This document shows positions 45,574-55,359 of a DNA stretch of 64,000 nucleotides, one piece after another. A model generated the notes under the pieces. It was not told the DNA's origin, searched no databases, and saw only the letters and a program-made list of their open reading frames with translations. This stretch comes from JAGWBF01 sp963663025 (GTDB taxonomy: Bacteria; Chloroflexota; Dehalococcoidia; Lucifugimonadales; JAGWBF01), in contig OY760073.1 of the NCBI GenBank assembly GCA_963663025.1, positions 1,860,001-1,924,000 of the forward strand. Reading direction: 5' to 3'. The stretch's first letter is position 1. Each line of letters starts with the position of its first letter. Both the position numbers and the translations under genes were made by a program.

Positions 45574-45611
45574 AATGACTGGTCCACTCGGACTTGGGAG
45601 GTGTTACGGGG

Positions 45612-46595
45612 ATGGTGGTCCTGGTAACGGGAGCTTCCGGATTCATCGGCGCAAATGTGGCACGCAGCTTCCTGGAACGTGGCTACCAGGTAAGGGCGCT
45701 GGTGAGGAAGGAGAGCAACACCCTTGCCCTCCAGGGAACGAGCATCGAGCTGGCATATGGTGACCTGCTCGACCGGGACTCGGTTGCTCGGGCTCTCCAG
45801 GGCTGTGAAGCCCTCATCCACTGTGCGGCGCTCTACACCTTCTGGGCCCGAGACCCTGCTCCCATTTATGAGGCAAATGTCGGTGGGACGAGGTTGGTGT
45901 TGGAAGAAGGAATGAAGGCCGGAGTGGAAAAGTGCGTCTATACCAGCACCGTCTCCACGATTCACGCACCTGCGGACAGGCCCGGCGTCGAGGATGACTG
46001 GCCGGCGGAAGACGAGATGATAGGACACTACAAGAGGTCCAAGCACCGCGCGGAGGTGGTTGCGCGCAGGATCGGCGACGAGGGACTTCCCGTCGTGATT
46101 GTGAACCCCACGGCTCCCGTGGGTCCCTGGGATGTAAAACCCACGCCTACCGGGCGCATAGTGCTGGACTTCATTCGCCGGCGGGTGCCTGCCTGCATCG
46201 ATACAGGAATGAACGTAGTCGATGTGGAAGATGTGGCCCTTGGCCATGTCCTTGCATTGGAGAAGGGGGCTCCGGGAGAAAGATACATCCTCGGGAATGC
46301 CAACCTGACCCTCAGGCAGATGTTCGGGATGTTGGAGGATGTATCGGGGGTCCCTGCCCCACGCTGGGATCTACCCATGTGGGTGGCTGTGGGCGCAGCG
46401 TACGTGGACAACTTCATCGAAGGCGGCCTGATGAGAAGGGAACCGGCTATTCCCCTGGAAGGGGTGAACGTGGCCCGTAAGCCGGTCTATGTGAAATGTG
46501 ACAAGGCATCCCAGGAGCTGGGAATGCCGCAGAGGCCCGTAGGGGAAGCCTTGGAGAAAGCGGTGGGCTGGTTCAGGGCCCACAGTTACGCCTGA
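45612..46595 (+). CDS. hpnA: Hopanoid-associated sugar epimerase HpnA
   Basis: A 327-aa NAD-dependent epimerase-type protein. VTGASGFIGANVARSFLERG is the Rossmann loop; YTSTVSTI and HYKRSKHRAE supply the Ser and YxxxK. VNPTAPVGPWDVKPTPTGRIV is characteristic of HpnA. ATG 45612 is chosen for the GGGAGG site eight bases upstream. Its exact reaction in hopanoid biosynthesis is not established. Confidence 0.9.
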   Translation: MVVLVTGASGFIGANVARSFLERGYQVRALVRKESNTLALQGTSIELAYGDLLDRDSVARALQGCEALIHCAALYTFWARDPAPIYEANVGGTRLVLEEGMKAGVEKCVYTSTVSTIHAPADRPGVEDDWPAEDEMIGHYKRSKHRAEVVARRIGDEGLPVVIVNPTAPVGPWDVKPTPTGRIVLDFIRRRVPACIDTGMNVVDVEDVALGHVLALEKGAPGERYILGNANLTLRQMFGMLEDVSGVPAPRWDLPMWVAVGAAYVDNFIEGGLMRREPAIPLEGVNVARKPVYVKCDKASQELGMPQRPVGEALEKAVGWFRAHSYA

Positions 46596-46632
46596 GGTCG
46601 AATTGGACCTTAGTTCCGGGGAAAGGACGAGT

Positions 46633-48717
46633 ATGCCTGTTGCTCCTGTGTTGACAAGGAATATGGTGGATACGGAGCTAACCGAAGCCATCAAAAAGTC
46701 CCAGGACTACCTGCTTTCCATCCAACATCCCGAGGGGTACTGGTGGGGCGAGCTGGAATCCAATCCGACAATGGAAGCGGAGTACCTGCTCTTGACCTAC
46801 TTCCTGGGTGCGGTTGACAAGGAGCGCTGGAGCAAGCTGGCAAACTACATCCTCCAGAGGCAACAGGACGACGGATCCTGGGGACAGTACTACGAAGCCC
46901 CGGGCGACGTGAGCACCTCGGTGGAGTGCTACTTCGCCCTCAAGCTGGCGGGAATATCCCCGGAGCGCCCGGAGATGCGGAAAGCCCGCGAGTTTATCCT
47001 GTCAAAGGGCGGGGTGCCTGAGGTTAGAGTGTTTACCAAGATCTGGCTGGCCCTGTTCGGCCAGTGGGACTGGAAGGGCACTCCAACGATGCCCCCGGAG
47101 CTTATGTACCTACCAACCTGGGCCCCCTTCAACATCTACCAGTTCTCCAGCTGGGCGCGGGCCACAATCGTCCCAATGACCATCATCCTCACCAACAAGC
47201 CCTGCAAAGCTGTCCCTGAGTGGGCATCCATTCAAGACCTTTATCCCGCCGATTGGACCGAAGACAACTATAAGCTCCCCAAACCCAAGGAGCTTTTTAG
47301 CTGGCGCCGTGCCTTCTATTACGTGGACATGGTAATCAAGGCCTACCAGGCTCTCCCCTTCAAGCCTGGTCGGAAGCGGGCACTGCGGAAGATCGAGGAA
47401 TGGACCGTTGATCACCAGGAAGCGGATGGCTCCTGGGGGGGCATACAGCCCCCCTGGGTCTATTCCCTGATTGCCCTTCACCATCGGGGATACTCCCTGG
47501 ACCACCCCGTAATCAAGAAGGGCCTGGAGGGGTTCGAGCGCTTTGCAATCGAGGACGAGACCACCTGGAGGGTCCAGGCCTGCGTCTCGCCTGTTTGGGA
47601 TACATGCCTCGTTCAGATTGGCCTGCTGGACTCGGGCCTGGCTCCGAGCCACCCTGCGGTACAGGCATCCACAAAATGGCTGGTCGAGGAACAGGTGCAC
47701 TCAGGTGGTGACTGGCAGGTAAACGTCAAGGACGTGGAGCCTGGGGGATGGGCCTTTGAGTTCGCCAACGACAACTACCCTGACGTGGACGATGCCGCCG
47801 AGGTCATCATTGCCCTGAACATGGCCCCCATGGAACGGGAAGATGACGAAACTCGGAAGCAGAAAGCTATCGAAAGAGGCGCCCGTTGGATGCTTGCGAT
47901 GCAGTGCTCAAACGGAGGCTGGGCTGCATTCGACAAGGACAACGATAAGAGCCTTCTCTCAAAGATACCCTTCAGCGATTTCGGTGAGGCCCTGGACCCT
48001 CCCAGTGTCGATGTTGCTTCCCACGCAGTGGAAGCGCTGGCAAAGCTGGGCTACACAAGGGACGATCCGGCCATTGATCGGGCCTACAAGTACATTCTGG
48101 CCGAGCAGGAGGAGGAAGGTCCCTGGTTCGGTAGGTGGGGCGTTAACTACATATACGGAACAGGGGCGGTCCTTCCGGCCCTGGAGGCCATCGGGGAGGA
48201 CATGCATCAGCCCTACGTTAGTCGAGCGGTTGAGTGGCTGATATCCCACCAGAACGACGACGGCGGCTGGGGCGAGAGCTGTGACTCCTACGTCGATGAG
48301 GCCTCATGGGGAAAGGGACCCAGCACTCCCTCTCAGACTGCCTGGGCTCTTATGGCCCTTATGGCAGCGGGAGAGACTGACCACATCGCAACCCAAAACG
48401 GGGTCCACTACCTGATAACCACGCAGAACGACGACGGTACCTGGGAAGAACCTTATTACACAGGCACGGGCTTCCCGGGCTACGGCGTGGGCCGGAGGCT
48501 CAAGGGACTTCCCAAGCCCGGTGAATCCGGGTACCAGGGCGCGGAAATGGGTGCAGGGTTCATGATCAAGTACCACAGCTATCGCAACTGCTGGCCTCTC
48601 ATGGCGTTGGGGCGCTTCCGCAACATGACACACCTGCCCCCGGTAATCCTGGGGGCGAATGGCACGAATGGCTCCAGCCCTGCAGGCTTCGGGAAACCTG
48701 GTGAATCAAAGGGATAG
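46633..48717 (+). CDS. shc: Squalene-hopene cyclase
   Basis: A 694-aa monotopic membrane enzyme cyclising squalene to hopene. The protonating DxDD motif is D384-V-D-D387 (PDVDDAAEV), matching D374-D377 of the Alicyclobacillus enzyme. Several QW repeats are visible (QDDGSWG, EADGSWGG, CSNGGWAAFD, NDDGGWGES, NDDGTWEEP). The C-terminus with GTGFPGYGVGRR is typical. ATG 46633 has GGAAAGGA upstream. Confidence 0.97.
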   Translation: MPVAPVLTRNMVDTELTEAIKKSQDYLLSIQHPEGYWWGELESNPTMEAEYLLLTYFLGAVDKERWSKLANYILQRQQDDGSWGQYYEAPGDVSTSVECYFALKLAGISPERPEMRKAREFILSKGGVPEVRVFTKIWLALFGQWDWKGTPTMPPELMYLPTWAPFNIYQFSSWARATIVPMTIILTNKPCKAVPEWASIQDLYPADWTEDNYKLPKPKELFSWRRAFYYVDMVIKAYQALPFKPGRKRALRKIEEWTVDHQEADGSWGGIQPPWVYSLIALHHRGYSLDHPVIKKGLEGFERFAIEDETTWRVQACVSPVWDTCLVQIGLLDSGLAPSHPAVQASTKWLVEEQVHSGGDWQVNVKDVEPGGWAFEFANDNYPDVDDAAEVIIALNMAPMEREDDETRKQKAIERGARWMLAMQCSNGGWAAFDKDNDKSLLSKIPFSDFGEALDPPSVDVASHAVEALAKLGYTRDDPAIDRAYKYILAEQEEEGPWFGRWGVNYIYGTGAVLPALEAIGEDMHQPYVSRAVEWLISHQNDDGGWGESCDSYVDEASWGKGPSTPSQTAWALMALMAAGETDHIATQNGVHYLITTQNDDGTWEEPYYTGTGFPGYGVGRRLKGLPKPGESGYQGAEMGAGFMIKYHSYRNCWPLMALGRFRNMTHLPPVILGANGTNGSSPAGFGKPGESKG

Positions 48718-48718
48718 C

Positions 48719-48847
48719 ATGAGGACCCCGCTATACTGCTTGCAGGCGGAAGGGACTATACACGTCGGCACCCGTCAGAGTATCTTCCTGATAGAGCTGG
48801 ACCATCCCCGATCCAGGGAAATACTGGCGCAAATAGTCGGGGAATAA
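48719..48847 (+). CDS. 42-aa small ORF between shc and hpnC
   Basis: Starts 1 bp after the shc stop with AAGGGA four bases before its ATG, and ends 8 bp before the hpnC start, filling the gap exactly. The peptide (MRTPLYCLQAEGTIHVGTRQ to ILAQIVGE) has no membrane helix or known domain. Tight spacing on both sides suggests translation in series, but chance cannot be excluded. Confidence 0.5.
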   Translation: MRTPLYCLQAEGTIHVGTRQSIFLIELDHPRSREILAQIVGE

Positions 48848-48855
48848 GGACCGAC

Positions 48856-49824
48856 GTGGACGAGGCCCGCACAATCCCCGGTAATGCTGTCTCTCTAGAA
48901 GATGCCTTCCGGTACTGCGAGCGGTTGGCAAAGACCCACTACGAGAACTTTACTGTGGGCTCTTTTCTCATACCCAAGGCCCTGCGCAGACATGTTCATG
49001 CCGTCTACGCTTACTGCCGCTGGGTCGATGACCTGGGTGACGAGCCCTACGAGCCTCTGGTGGAGTCCCTCGCCGGGGCAAACTGGATGCATGAACAGGC
49101 CCGGTCCGATAGCCAGCCCCTGGGACCCCCCCAGCGTATGGCACTCCTGGATAGATGGGAGGAGGAGCTGGAAGCATGCTTCACCGGCATTCCGACCCAC
49201 CCGGCTATAATTGCTCTCCAGGACACCGTTCGAGCCTTTGACATCCCCAGGGAACCCTTCCTTAAGCTGATAGAAGCCAATCGTATGGAGCAGCAGGTTT
49301 CCCGTTATTCCACCTACGAGGACCTCCTGTTCTACTGCGACCACTCCGCAAACCCTGTGGGTCACCTGTTTCTATACCTGTTCGGTTACAGCGACAAAAG
49401 TATGCGAGAGCTCTCCGACCACACCTGCACAGCCCTCCAGCTCACCAACTTCTGGCAGGATGTGCACCGGGACTTCGAGATAGGTCGCATCTATCTGCCC
49501 CTGGAAGACTTGGAGAGGTTCGAATACACCGAAGCCGAGCTTTCCCAGCGCGTCGTCAATCAGAATTTTCGAGACCTTATGGCCTTCGAGGTGCAGCGGG
49601 CGGAAGACCTGTTCCAGCGCGGACTGCCGTTGGTGGATATGCTGGAGGGAAAGGCCAAGACCGATGTTGCCCTGTTCACCAAGGGCGGGATGGCTGTCCT
49701 AGATGCCATAAAGAACCAGGAGTACGACGTTCTGTCCCGCAGGCCCGCCCTGTCACGATGGAAAAAGGCGCGCCTGTTTCTGTCCACATGGGCAAAGATG
49801 ACTTGGCGTGCATCCGCCGCCTGA
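48856..49824 (+). CDS. hpnC: Hydroxysqualene synthase HpnC
   Basis: A 322-aa trans-isoprenyl synthase-fold protein converting presqualene diphosphate to hydroxysqualene. HYENFTVGSFLIPKALRRHVHAVYAYCR, the first acidic motif in RWVDDLGDE, LLFYCDHSANPVGHLFLYLFGY and the second acidic motif in FWQDVHRDFEIGRIYLP match HpnC. It is ordered C-D-E with its partners, replacing a single eukaryote-type squalene synthase. Confidence 0.92.
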   Translation: MDEARTIPGNAVSLEDAFRYCERLAKTHYENFTVGSFLIPKALRRHVHAVYAYCRWVDDLGDEPYEPLVESLAGANWMHEQARSDSQPLGPPQRMALLDRWEEELEACFTGIPTHPAIIALQDTVRAFDIPREPFLKLIEANRMEQQVSRYSTYEDLLFYCDHSANPVGHLFLYLFGYSDKSMRELSDHTCTALQLTNFWQDVHRDFEIGRIYLPLEDLERFEYTEAELSQRVVNQNFRDLMAFEVQRAEDLFQRGLPLVDMLEGKAKTDVALFTKGGMAVLDAIKNQEYDVLSRRPALSRWKKARLFLSTWAKMTWRASAA

Positions 49825-49869
49825 CTTTCGGACATCCGCCAGCATGCCACGCCCCGCGGGATATACACG

Positions 49870-50730
49870 ATGAGCGAGCTGACTGACGCCTACGAAGAAT
49901 GCCGCCGGATCACCTTCCGCGAGGCCAAGAACTTCTACTACGCCTTCATCACCCTTCCTCGCCGGAAACGCTACGCAATCTACGCAGCCTATGCCTTCTG
50001 CCGAATCTGCGATGACATTGCCGACGGCGACCAGGACCCCGACGCCAGGCTGGAAAGCCTGCAAGATGTACGGGGAGACCTTGCTCATACCTACGCAGGA
50101 CGGGCACAAAACCCTGTGTACCTCGCCCTCGCCGATGCTGCATCCACCTACGACATCCCCGAGCAGCACTTCCAGGATGTCATCACCGGCGTGGAGATGG
50201 ACCTCACCAAGACCGCTTACCAGGACTTCGATGAGCTGTACACCTACTGCTACCACGTGGCATGCGTAGTGGGCCTGATCTGCCTTCAGGTCTTCGGGTA
50301 CTCCAACGACAAGGCCAGGGACTACGCCGTGGACCTGGGCCTCGCTATGCAGCTGACCAACATTCTGAGGGATGTGAAGGAGGACCTGGAGCGTGGGCGG
50401 GTGTACATACCCCAGGACGAGTTGGAACGCTTTGGGTACACCCTCGAGGACCTGCAGGCCGGCACCATGAACGAACCATTCGCGGACCTGATGGCTTTCC
50501 AGGTAGAGCGGGCGCGCCGCCGATTCGACGAGGGCTTCAAGCTGCTCCCCCTTCTCTCCGCCAGATCCAGGGGATGTCCCGCAGTCCTCGGCGCCCTGTA
50601 CCGTCGCATCCTCGATAAGATAGAGTCGAAGGGCTACGACGTCTTCCAAGAGCGGGTGAGCCTGGGCCGGGGCGAGAAGGGCTTGGTAACCCTCCGCACC
50701 TGGGTAAAGAGCCTGCTGCCCTCCTTATGA
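49870..50730 (+). CDS. hpnD: Presqualene diphosphate synthase HpnD
   Basis: A 286-aa squalene/phytoene synthase-family enzyme that condenses two farnesyl diphosphates. Acidic motifs are in AFCRICDDIAD near residue 48 and NILRDVKEDLERGRVYIP near 165. FREAKNFYYAFITLPRRKRYAIYAAYAFCR is typical of HpnD. The ATGA stop-start overlap with hpnE (4 bp) indicates coupling. Confidence 0.92.
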   Translation: MSELTDAYEECRRITFREAKNFYYAFITLPRRKRYAIYAAYAFCRICDDIADGDQDPDARLESLQDVRGDLAHTYAGRAQNPVYLALADAASTYDIPEQHFQDVITGVEMDLTKTAYQDFDELYTYCYHVACVVGLICLQVFGYSNDKARDYAVDLGLAMQLTNILRDVKEDLERGRVYIPQDELERFGYTLEDLQAGTMNEPFADLMAFQVERARRRFDEGFKLLPLLSARSRGCPAVLGALYRRILDKIESKGYDVFQERVSLGRGEKGLVTLRTWVKSLLPSL

Positions 50731-52157
50731 GCCTCCCCAACAGCCGCGTGCCCCACATCATCGTCCTGGGAGGAGGCTTGGCCGGTATTTCGGCAGCCTG
50801 CCATCTCCTGGAGCGAGGCTGCCGAGTTACCCTGGTGGAGAAGAGGCCCTACCTCGGCGGAAGGACCTTCTCCTTCGGACACCATCCCCATCAAGAGACA
50901 GAGCCTGCCTTCCGGGTGGACAACGGCCAGCACGTCTTCCTGGGCTGCTGCACCAGCTACATCGACCTGCTCAAGAAGCTGGGCTCCCACGCCCAAGCCT
51001 ATCTCCAGCCCAACCTCCACGTGGAGATTCGGCGGGTAGGGGAGCGGGGGAAGCCCACGAAGGCAAGCACACTTTCTTCTTTTCCCTTCCTCCCGGCGCC
51101 CTTCCACATCCTGCCTTCTTTCCTCCGCTACTCCCACCTGGGCATCGGGGACCGCCTCAGGGTGATCTACGGCCTGCTGTGCGTCAGGCTCACCCGCCGC
51201 AGTCGCCCCGCCCTTGAAGCCCAAAGCTTCCACCAGTGGCTCAAGGCCCACGGGCAGTCTGACAATGCGATATCCAGGTTCTGGGACATCATCATCGTTG
51301 CCACCCTGAACGACGATTCCAGGAACGTCAGCGCATCCATGGCTCTCATGGTGTACCAGGAAGGTGTGCTGAAGGGCCGGAACAGCCCCAACATAGGCTT
51401 CTCCCGAGTCGGACTCTCCGAGTTGATGGGGCACCCCGCCAAGGACCTTATCCTGGCGGCGGGAGGCAGCGTCCTCTCCGGCAGGAAGGTCTCCCGGCTC
51501 ATCGTCGAAGACACGGCCGAGGGGTCCGAGAAGACGGTCGCCGGCATTGAACTGACCGACGGCGAGACCCTGCGCGGGGACATCTACGTTTCCGCCCTCC
51601 CCTTCGGCGACCTCGGCTCCATCCTGCCCCCGGACCTTACCGATTCCCCCTTCTTCAGCGGCGTCCGCGAGCTGGCCACCGCCCCCATCGTGAACGTGCA
51701 CATCTGGTATGATCGACAGGTTATGGACACCACTGGCGAACCCTTTGTGGCCTTCCTGGACAGCCCCCTGCAGTGGGTATTCGACAAGAGCAGAATGCAG
51801 GGCGCGGACCCCTCCGGGCCGCTAGGGCAGTACCTCTGCGTGTCCATAAGCAGTGCCTGGGACTACATGGATATGCCCAAGGCGGACGTCAGGCGCATCG
51901 TGCTGGCGGAGATGGAATCTGCCTTCCCCCTGGCAGCCCAAGCCCAGGTCAGGGACGTTTTGGTTATCAAGTCCCCGGCGACCTTCCGCTGCACCCCCGG
52001 CTCAGCAGCCCTCAGGCCATCGACCATCACCCCCATCAAGAACCTTTTCCTGGCTGGGGACTGGACCGACACCGGCTGGCCCTCCACCATGGAGGGCGCG
52101 GTGCGCAGCGGTGCAGCCGCCGTCGACGCCATCGAATCAGCGGTGCCCCTTGGATAG
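50727..52157 (+). CDS. hpnE: Squalene-forming FAD oxidoreductase HpnE
   Basis: A 476-aa FAD-dependent amine-oxidase/phytoene-desaturase-like protein reducing hydroxysqualene to squalene. The FAD motif VLGGGLAGISAACHLLERG with LVEKRPYLGGRTFSF lies at the N-terminus; the C-terminal FAD motif is NLFLAGDWTDTGWPSTMEGAVRSG. It completes the three-step squalene route. The next gene overlaps it by 8 bp. Confidence 0.92.
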   Translation: MSLPNSRVPHIIVLGGGLAGISAACHLLERGCRVTLVEKRPYLGGRTFSFGHHPHQETEPAFRVDNGQHVFLGCCTSYIDLLKKLGSHAQAYLQPNLHVEIRRVGERGKPTKASTLSSFPFLPAPFHILPSFLRYSHLGIGDRLRVIYGLLCVRLTRRSRPALEAQSFHQWLKAHGQSDNAISRFWDIIIVATLNDDSRNVSASMALMVYQEGVLKGRNSPNIGFSRVGLSELMGHPAKDLILAAGGSVLSGRKVSRLIVEDTAEGSEKTVAGIELTDGETLRGDIYVSALPFGDLGSILPPDLTDSPFFSGVRELATAPIVNVHIWYDRQVMDTTGEPFVAFLDSPLQWVFDKSRMQGADPSGPLGQYLCVSISSAWDYMDMPKADVRRIVLAEMESAFPLAAQAQVRDVLVIKSPATFRCTPGSAALRPSTITPIKNLFLAGDWTDTGWPSTMEGAVRSGAAAVDAIESAVPLG

Positions 52158-53151
52158 GGCAGCCCTCATCCTGGCGCCCTTCTCCGAGGATGCCCTCGAC
52201 CGCCTGGGCAAGCACGTCCGCGTCTCCTACGAAAGCTGGCTGGACACGGGTGAGCTGCTCTCCCCCGACGACATGGCCCGGCGGATCAACGACGATGGCC
52301 TCAGCATCCTGGTGGTGGAAGCCGACTACGTGTTCGAAGAGGTGTTCGCCGACACCCCCGGCCTGGAGTTTCTCGGCGTGTGCCGGTCCAGCCTGGGACA
52401 CATCGACGTCGATGCGGCCACCGCACACGGCGTGCTTGTGGTGAACACGCCGGGTCGCAACGCCAACGCTGTCGCCGAGCTTACCCTGGGCCTGATGCTC
52501 TCCCTCGCCAGGGGCATCCCCTCCTCGGACCGCTACGTGTCCGAAGGCCGGTGGGAGGACCCCGTCGGTCCCTACACCCACATGCGGGGCGACGAGCTTG
52601 GAGGCAAGACCCTGGGCCTTCTAGGTTTCGGCGCCATCGGCCGCGCTGTGAGCAAACGGGCCCGCAGCTTCGGCATGAAGGTCATCGCCTACGACCCCTA
52701 CCTGGGCGCTCCCGGAACAAGGCTGGGAGGAGCTCGCCTGGAAAGCCTGGAGACCCTCCTGGAGGCGTCCGACTACCTGTCCGTCCACACTCCAGACACC
52801 GGCGAAACCCGCGGCCTCGTAAACAAGGACAACGCAAGCCTCCTGAAGCGGGGGGTGTACATAATCAATACCGCTTCCTACTGGGCCATCGACGAAGACG
52901 CCCTGGTGGACGCCCTCCGCTCGGGCCAGGTGGGCGCCGTCGCCATGGATGTTCACCGCACCCACCCCATATCGCCCAACAGCCCCCTGCTCGCCATGGA
53001 CAACGCCCTGCTGACACCCCACATCGGCGGGGCCACCGCCGAGACCATCCAGCGCCACTCCATGATGATGGTCGAGGATATTCGCAGGTACCTTCGCGGG
53101 CACAGGCCCCGACGCTTGGTCAACAACTCGGTCTGGGGGCAGGTTGGCTAA
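52150..53151 (+). CDS. D-2-hydroxyacid dehydrogenase-like protein with altered catalytic residues
   Basis: A 333-aa protein from TTG 52150. The NAD-binding loop is LLGFGAIGRAVSKRARSFGMKVIAYDP and the catalytic-His region TPHIGGAT is present. However, the usual catalytic Arg in NTARGG is replaced (NTASYW), and the usual Glu in the DVFxxEP segment reads DVHRTHP. It may act on an unusual substrate, or not as a dehydrogenase. It overlaps hpnE and the following kinase gene by 8 bp each, so it belongs to the operon. Confidence 0.8.
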   Translation: MDRAALILAPFSEDALDRLGKHVRVSYESWLDTGELLSPDDMARRINDDGLSILVVEADYVFEEVFADTPGLEFLGVCRSSLGHIDVDAATAHGVLVVNTPGRNANAVAELTLGLMLSLARGIPSSDRYVSEGRWEDPVGPYTHMRGDELGGKTLGLLGFGAIGRAVSKRARSFGMKVIAYDPYLGAPGTRLGGARLESLETLLEASDYLSVHTPDTGETRGLVNKDNASLLKRGVYIINTASYWAIDEDALVDALRSGQVGAVAMDVHRTHPISPNSPLLAMDNALLTPHIGGATAETIQRHSMMMVEDIRRYLRGHRPRRLVNNSVWGQVG

Positions 53152-54640
53152 CCCCATCCTGGCCCTGGATGTGGGCACCAGCTCCTGCCACGTCCTGTTG
53201 GCCGACAACGAAGGCTCCTGCCTGTCATCAGCCTCCTCCCCCATCGCCTACCACACCCCCAGGGACGGCCCCGAGCTGGCCCGGGAGTTCGACCCCGCCC
53301 AGGCGCTGTCCACCCTCGGAAGCCTGGTCTCCCAAGCGCTGAGCGAGGCCGGAGTCTCCCCGGGGAGCATCGATTCGATAGCCATCACCAGCCAGCGCCA
53401 GGGACTTGTGCTCCTGGACTCCGCCGGCGTCGAGCTGGCCTGCACGCCCAACATCGACCTCAGGGCCGTGTTCGAAGGGGCAGCCATCGACGAGCAGCGG
53501 GGCGAGCAGGTATACCGCACCACCGGGCACACCCCCTCCCTCATCCTGGCCCCGGCCCGCCTCGCCTGGTTCCAGAAACATGAGCCTGGCATCTTCCAGC
53601 GTATCGACGCCGTCCTGTCCGTCGCGGGCTGGCTCATGTACCATTTGACGGGACGGAAGCTGGGCGAGCGGTGCATGGAGGGAGAGGCCGGCCTGCTGAA
53701 CATCTCCTCCGGCGCCCGCTGCCACCGGTTGCTGGACAGCCTGGGCTTCCCCCGGGGCCTCCTGCCCTCAATGCCGGGCAGGGGGGCTCCTCACAGGACC
53801 GTCTTCGGCCCCCTGGCCCAGGAGTGGGGCCTGAAGAAAGGAGCCGAGGTCATACTGGCCGGCCCCGACACCCAGTGCGGCCTCCTGGGCATGGGCCTCA
53901 CCCAGCCCGGCCAGGTCGGCGCCCTCCTCGGCTGGAGCGGCGCCGTCCAGGCCATCACCTCCGATCCCTGCCTACATCCCGACCGAGCCACCTGGGCAGG
54001 GCGCTACCTGCTTGACGACCTCTGGGTGGCCGAAGCCAACCTTGGCGAGGTTGGCTCCTCCTACGCCTGGCTCAAGGACCTTCTGCTGGGCCCAGACGCC
54101 CCCATAAGCGAAGCCGACGACCTGGCGGCAGCAGCCCCCGAGGACGGTTCCGGCATCCTCGCCTGCCTGGGACCCAGCCCCGAAAGCGCCTTCACCGCCG
54201 GACTCCGCCGGGGAGGCCTCCTCTTTCCCACTCCTTTCGCATACCAACAGCCCACAGCCGCCGGCCTTTTCAGGGCCTCCCTGGAAAACGTCGCCTTCAG
54301 CGCCAAGGCCAACCTGGCCTGCCTGGACCAGCTCACCGGCCGTACCACGGACCTCCTTCATATAGGAGGGGGGATGGCCCGCAGCGACGTCCTGGCCTCC
54401 ATCCTGGCCGATGTCCTGGGCATCCCCGTCCGCCGCACCCGCACACCCCAGGCAACCGCCCGGGGCGCCGTCCTCCGCGCCATCCTTCAAACCCGCCCCG
54501 ATATCACGCCCCATCAGTTGACAGAGATTGCGGGCGCAGACCATGATGATATCGTCCCCAGATCGCCTGCAGTCGTGGCCCGCTACGAGAGCGCCTACCG
54601 GGAATGGCTGGACGTGCAGCAGCGCCTCGACTGGGAGTAA
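53144..54640 (+). CDS. FGGY-family carbohydrate kinase
   Basis: A 498-aa two-domain actin-fold sugar kinase. The N-terminal phosphate loop is ALDVGTSSCHVLLAD, the middle has AITSQRQGLVLLD, and the C-terminal ATP-binding part shows LLHIGGGMARSDVLASILADVLGIPV. It resembles xylulokinase/gluconokinase-type enzymes; the sugar is not predictable. The following aldolase gene suggests phosphorylation of a ketose or sugar acid, then aldol cleavage. TTG start overlapping the previous gene. Confidence 0.88.
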   Translation: MANPILALDVGTSSCHVLLADNEGSCLSSASSPIAYHTPRDGPELAREFDPAQALSTLGSLVSQALSEAGVSPGSIDSIAITSQRQGLVLLDSAGVELACTPNIDLRAVFEGAAIDEQRGEQVYRTTGHTPSLILAPARLAWFQKHEPGIFQRIDAVLSVAGWLMYHLTGRKLGERCMEGEAGLLNISSGARCHRLLDSLGFPRGLLPSMPGRGAPHRTVFGPLAQEWGLKKGAEVILAGPDTQCGLLGMGLTQPGQVGALLGWSGAVQAITSDPCLHPDRATWAGRYLLDDLWVAEANLGEVGSSYAWLKDLLLGPDAPISEADDLAAAAPEDGSGILACLGPSPESAFTAGLRRGGLLFPTPFAYQQPTAAGLFRASLENVAFSAKANLACLDQLTGRTTDLLHIGGGMARSDVLASILADVLGIPVRRTRTPQATARGAVLRAILQTRPDITPHQLTEIAGADHDDIVPRSPAVVARYESAYREWLDVQQRLDWE

Positions 54641-54648
54641 GCCCAGAT

Positions 54649-55350
54649 ATGGATAGAGGGAGGCCCTTGACCCTCAGGCCCGAAGAACGGAACCTCCTCT
54701 GGGATGTGGTCATGGAGCTGGCCAAGGAAGGCTTGGTCACCGGCTCCAACGGCAACGCCAGCATGCGCCTGGACGGCGACACCCTCCTCATTACGCCCAC
54801 AGGTCGTTCCTACCGTGCCATGACCCCCGAAGACCTCCTCATAATCGACATGGAAGGCGGGCCCGTCGAGGGCGACAGCATCCCCTCCTCCGAGACCGCC
54901 CTCCACCTGGCCATCTACCAAGCCCGCCCCGACGCCGGAGCCGTCATCCACACCCACTCCCCCTACGCCACCATCGCCGCCGTCGCCGCCCTCGAGATCC
55001 CTCCGCTGGTGGATGAGGTCGTATATAAGGTTGGGGGAAGCATCCCCGTCGCCGACTACGCCTTCCCCTCCACCGAAGAGCTGGCCTCCAACACCGTCGC
55101 CACTCTGGGCGAGGGCAACGCCGTCCTCTTACGCAATCACGGGCTGGTCGGCTTGGGCCGCAACCCCTGGGAAGCCTTCGACATGTGCCAGCTTGTGGAG
55201 AGGCTGGCCCACACCTTCATCTATGCAACCCTGCTTGGAAAGGCCATCCCCATTCCCGACGAGTACGTCGAGCTGGAGCAGGAGCTGTTCCGCATGAAGC
55301 GCCGGGCCTCCGTCGCCTGGACCCCGGCCCGTAAAATAACGTTCTGGTGA
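54649..55350 (+). CDS. Class II aldolase/adducin family (fuculose-phosphate aldolase-like)
   Basis: A 233-aa zinc aldolase. Zn ligands are in HTHSPYATIAA (HxH) and RNHGLVGLG; the catalytic Glu is in SSETALHLAIY, and VTGSNGNASMR binds phosphate. It cleaves a phosphorylated sugar to dihydroxyacetone phosphate or related products. It comes 8 bp after the kinase, as in fucose/rhamnose-like pathways. Confidence 0.9.
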   Translation: MDRGRPLTLRPEERNLLWDVVMELAKEGLVTGSNGNASMRLDGDTLLITPTGRSYRAMTPEDLLIIDMEGGPVEGDSIPSSETALHLAIYQARPDAGAVIHTHSPYATIAAVAALEIPPLVDEVVYKVGGSIPVADYAFPSTEELASNTVATLGEGNAVLLRNHGLVGLGRNPWEAFDMCQLVERLAHTFIYATLLGKAIPIPDEYVELEQELFRMKRRASVAWTPARKITFW

Positions 55351-55359
55351 AAAGGAAAC

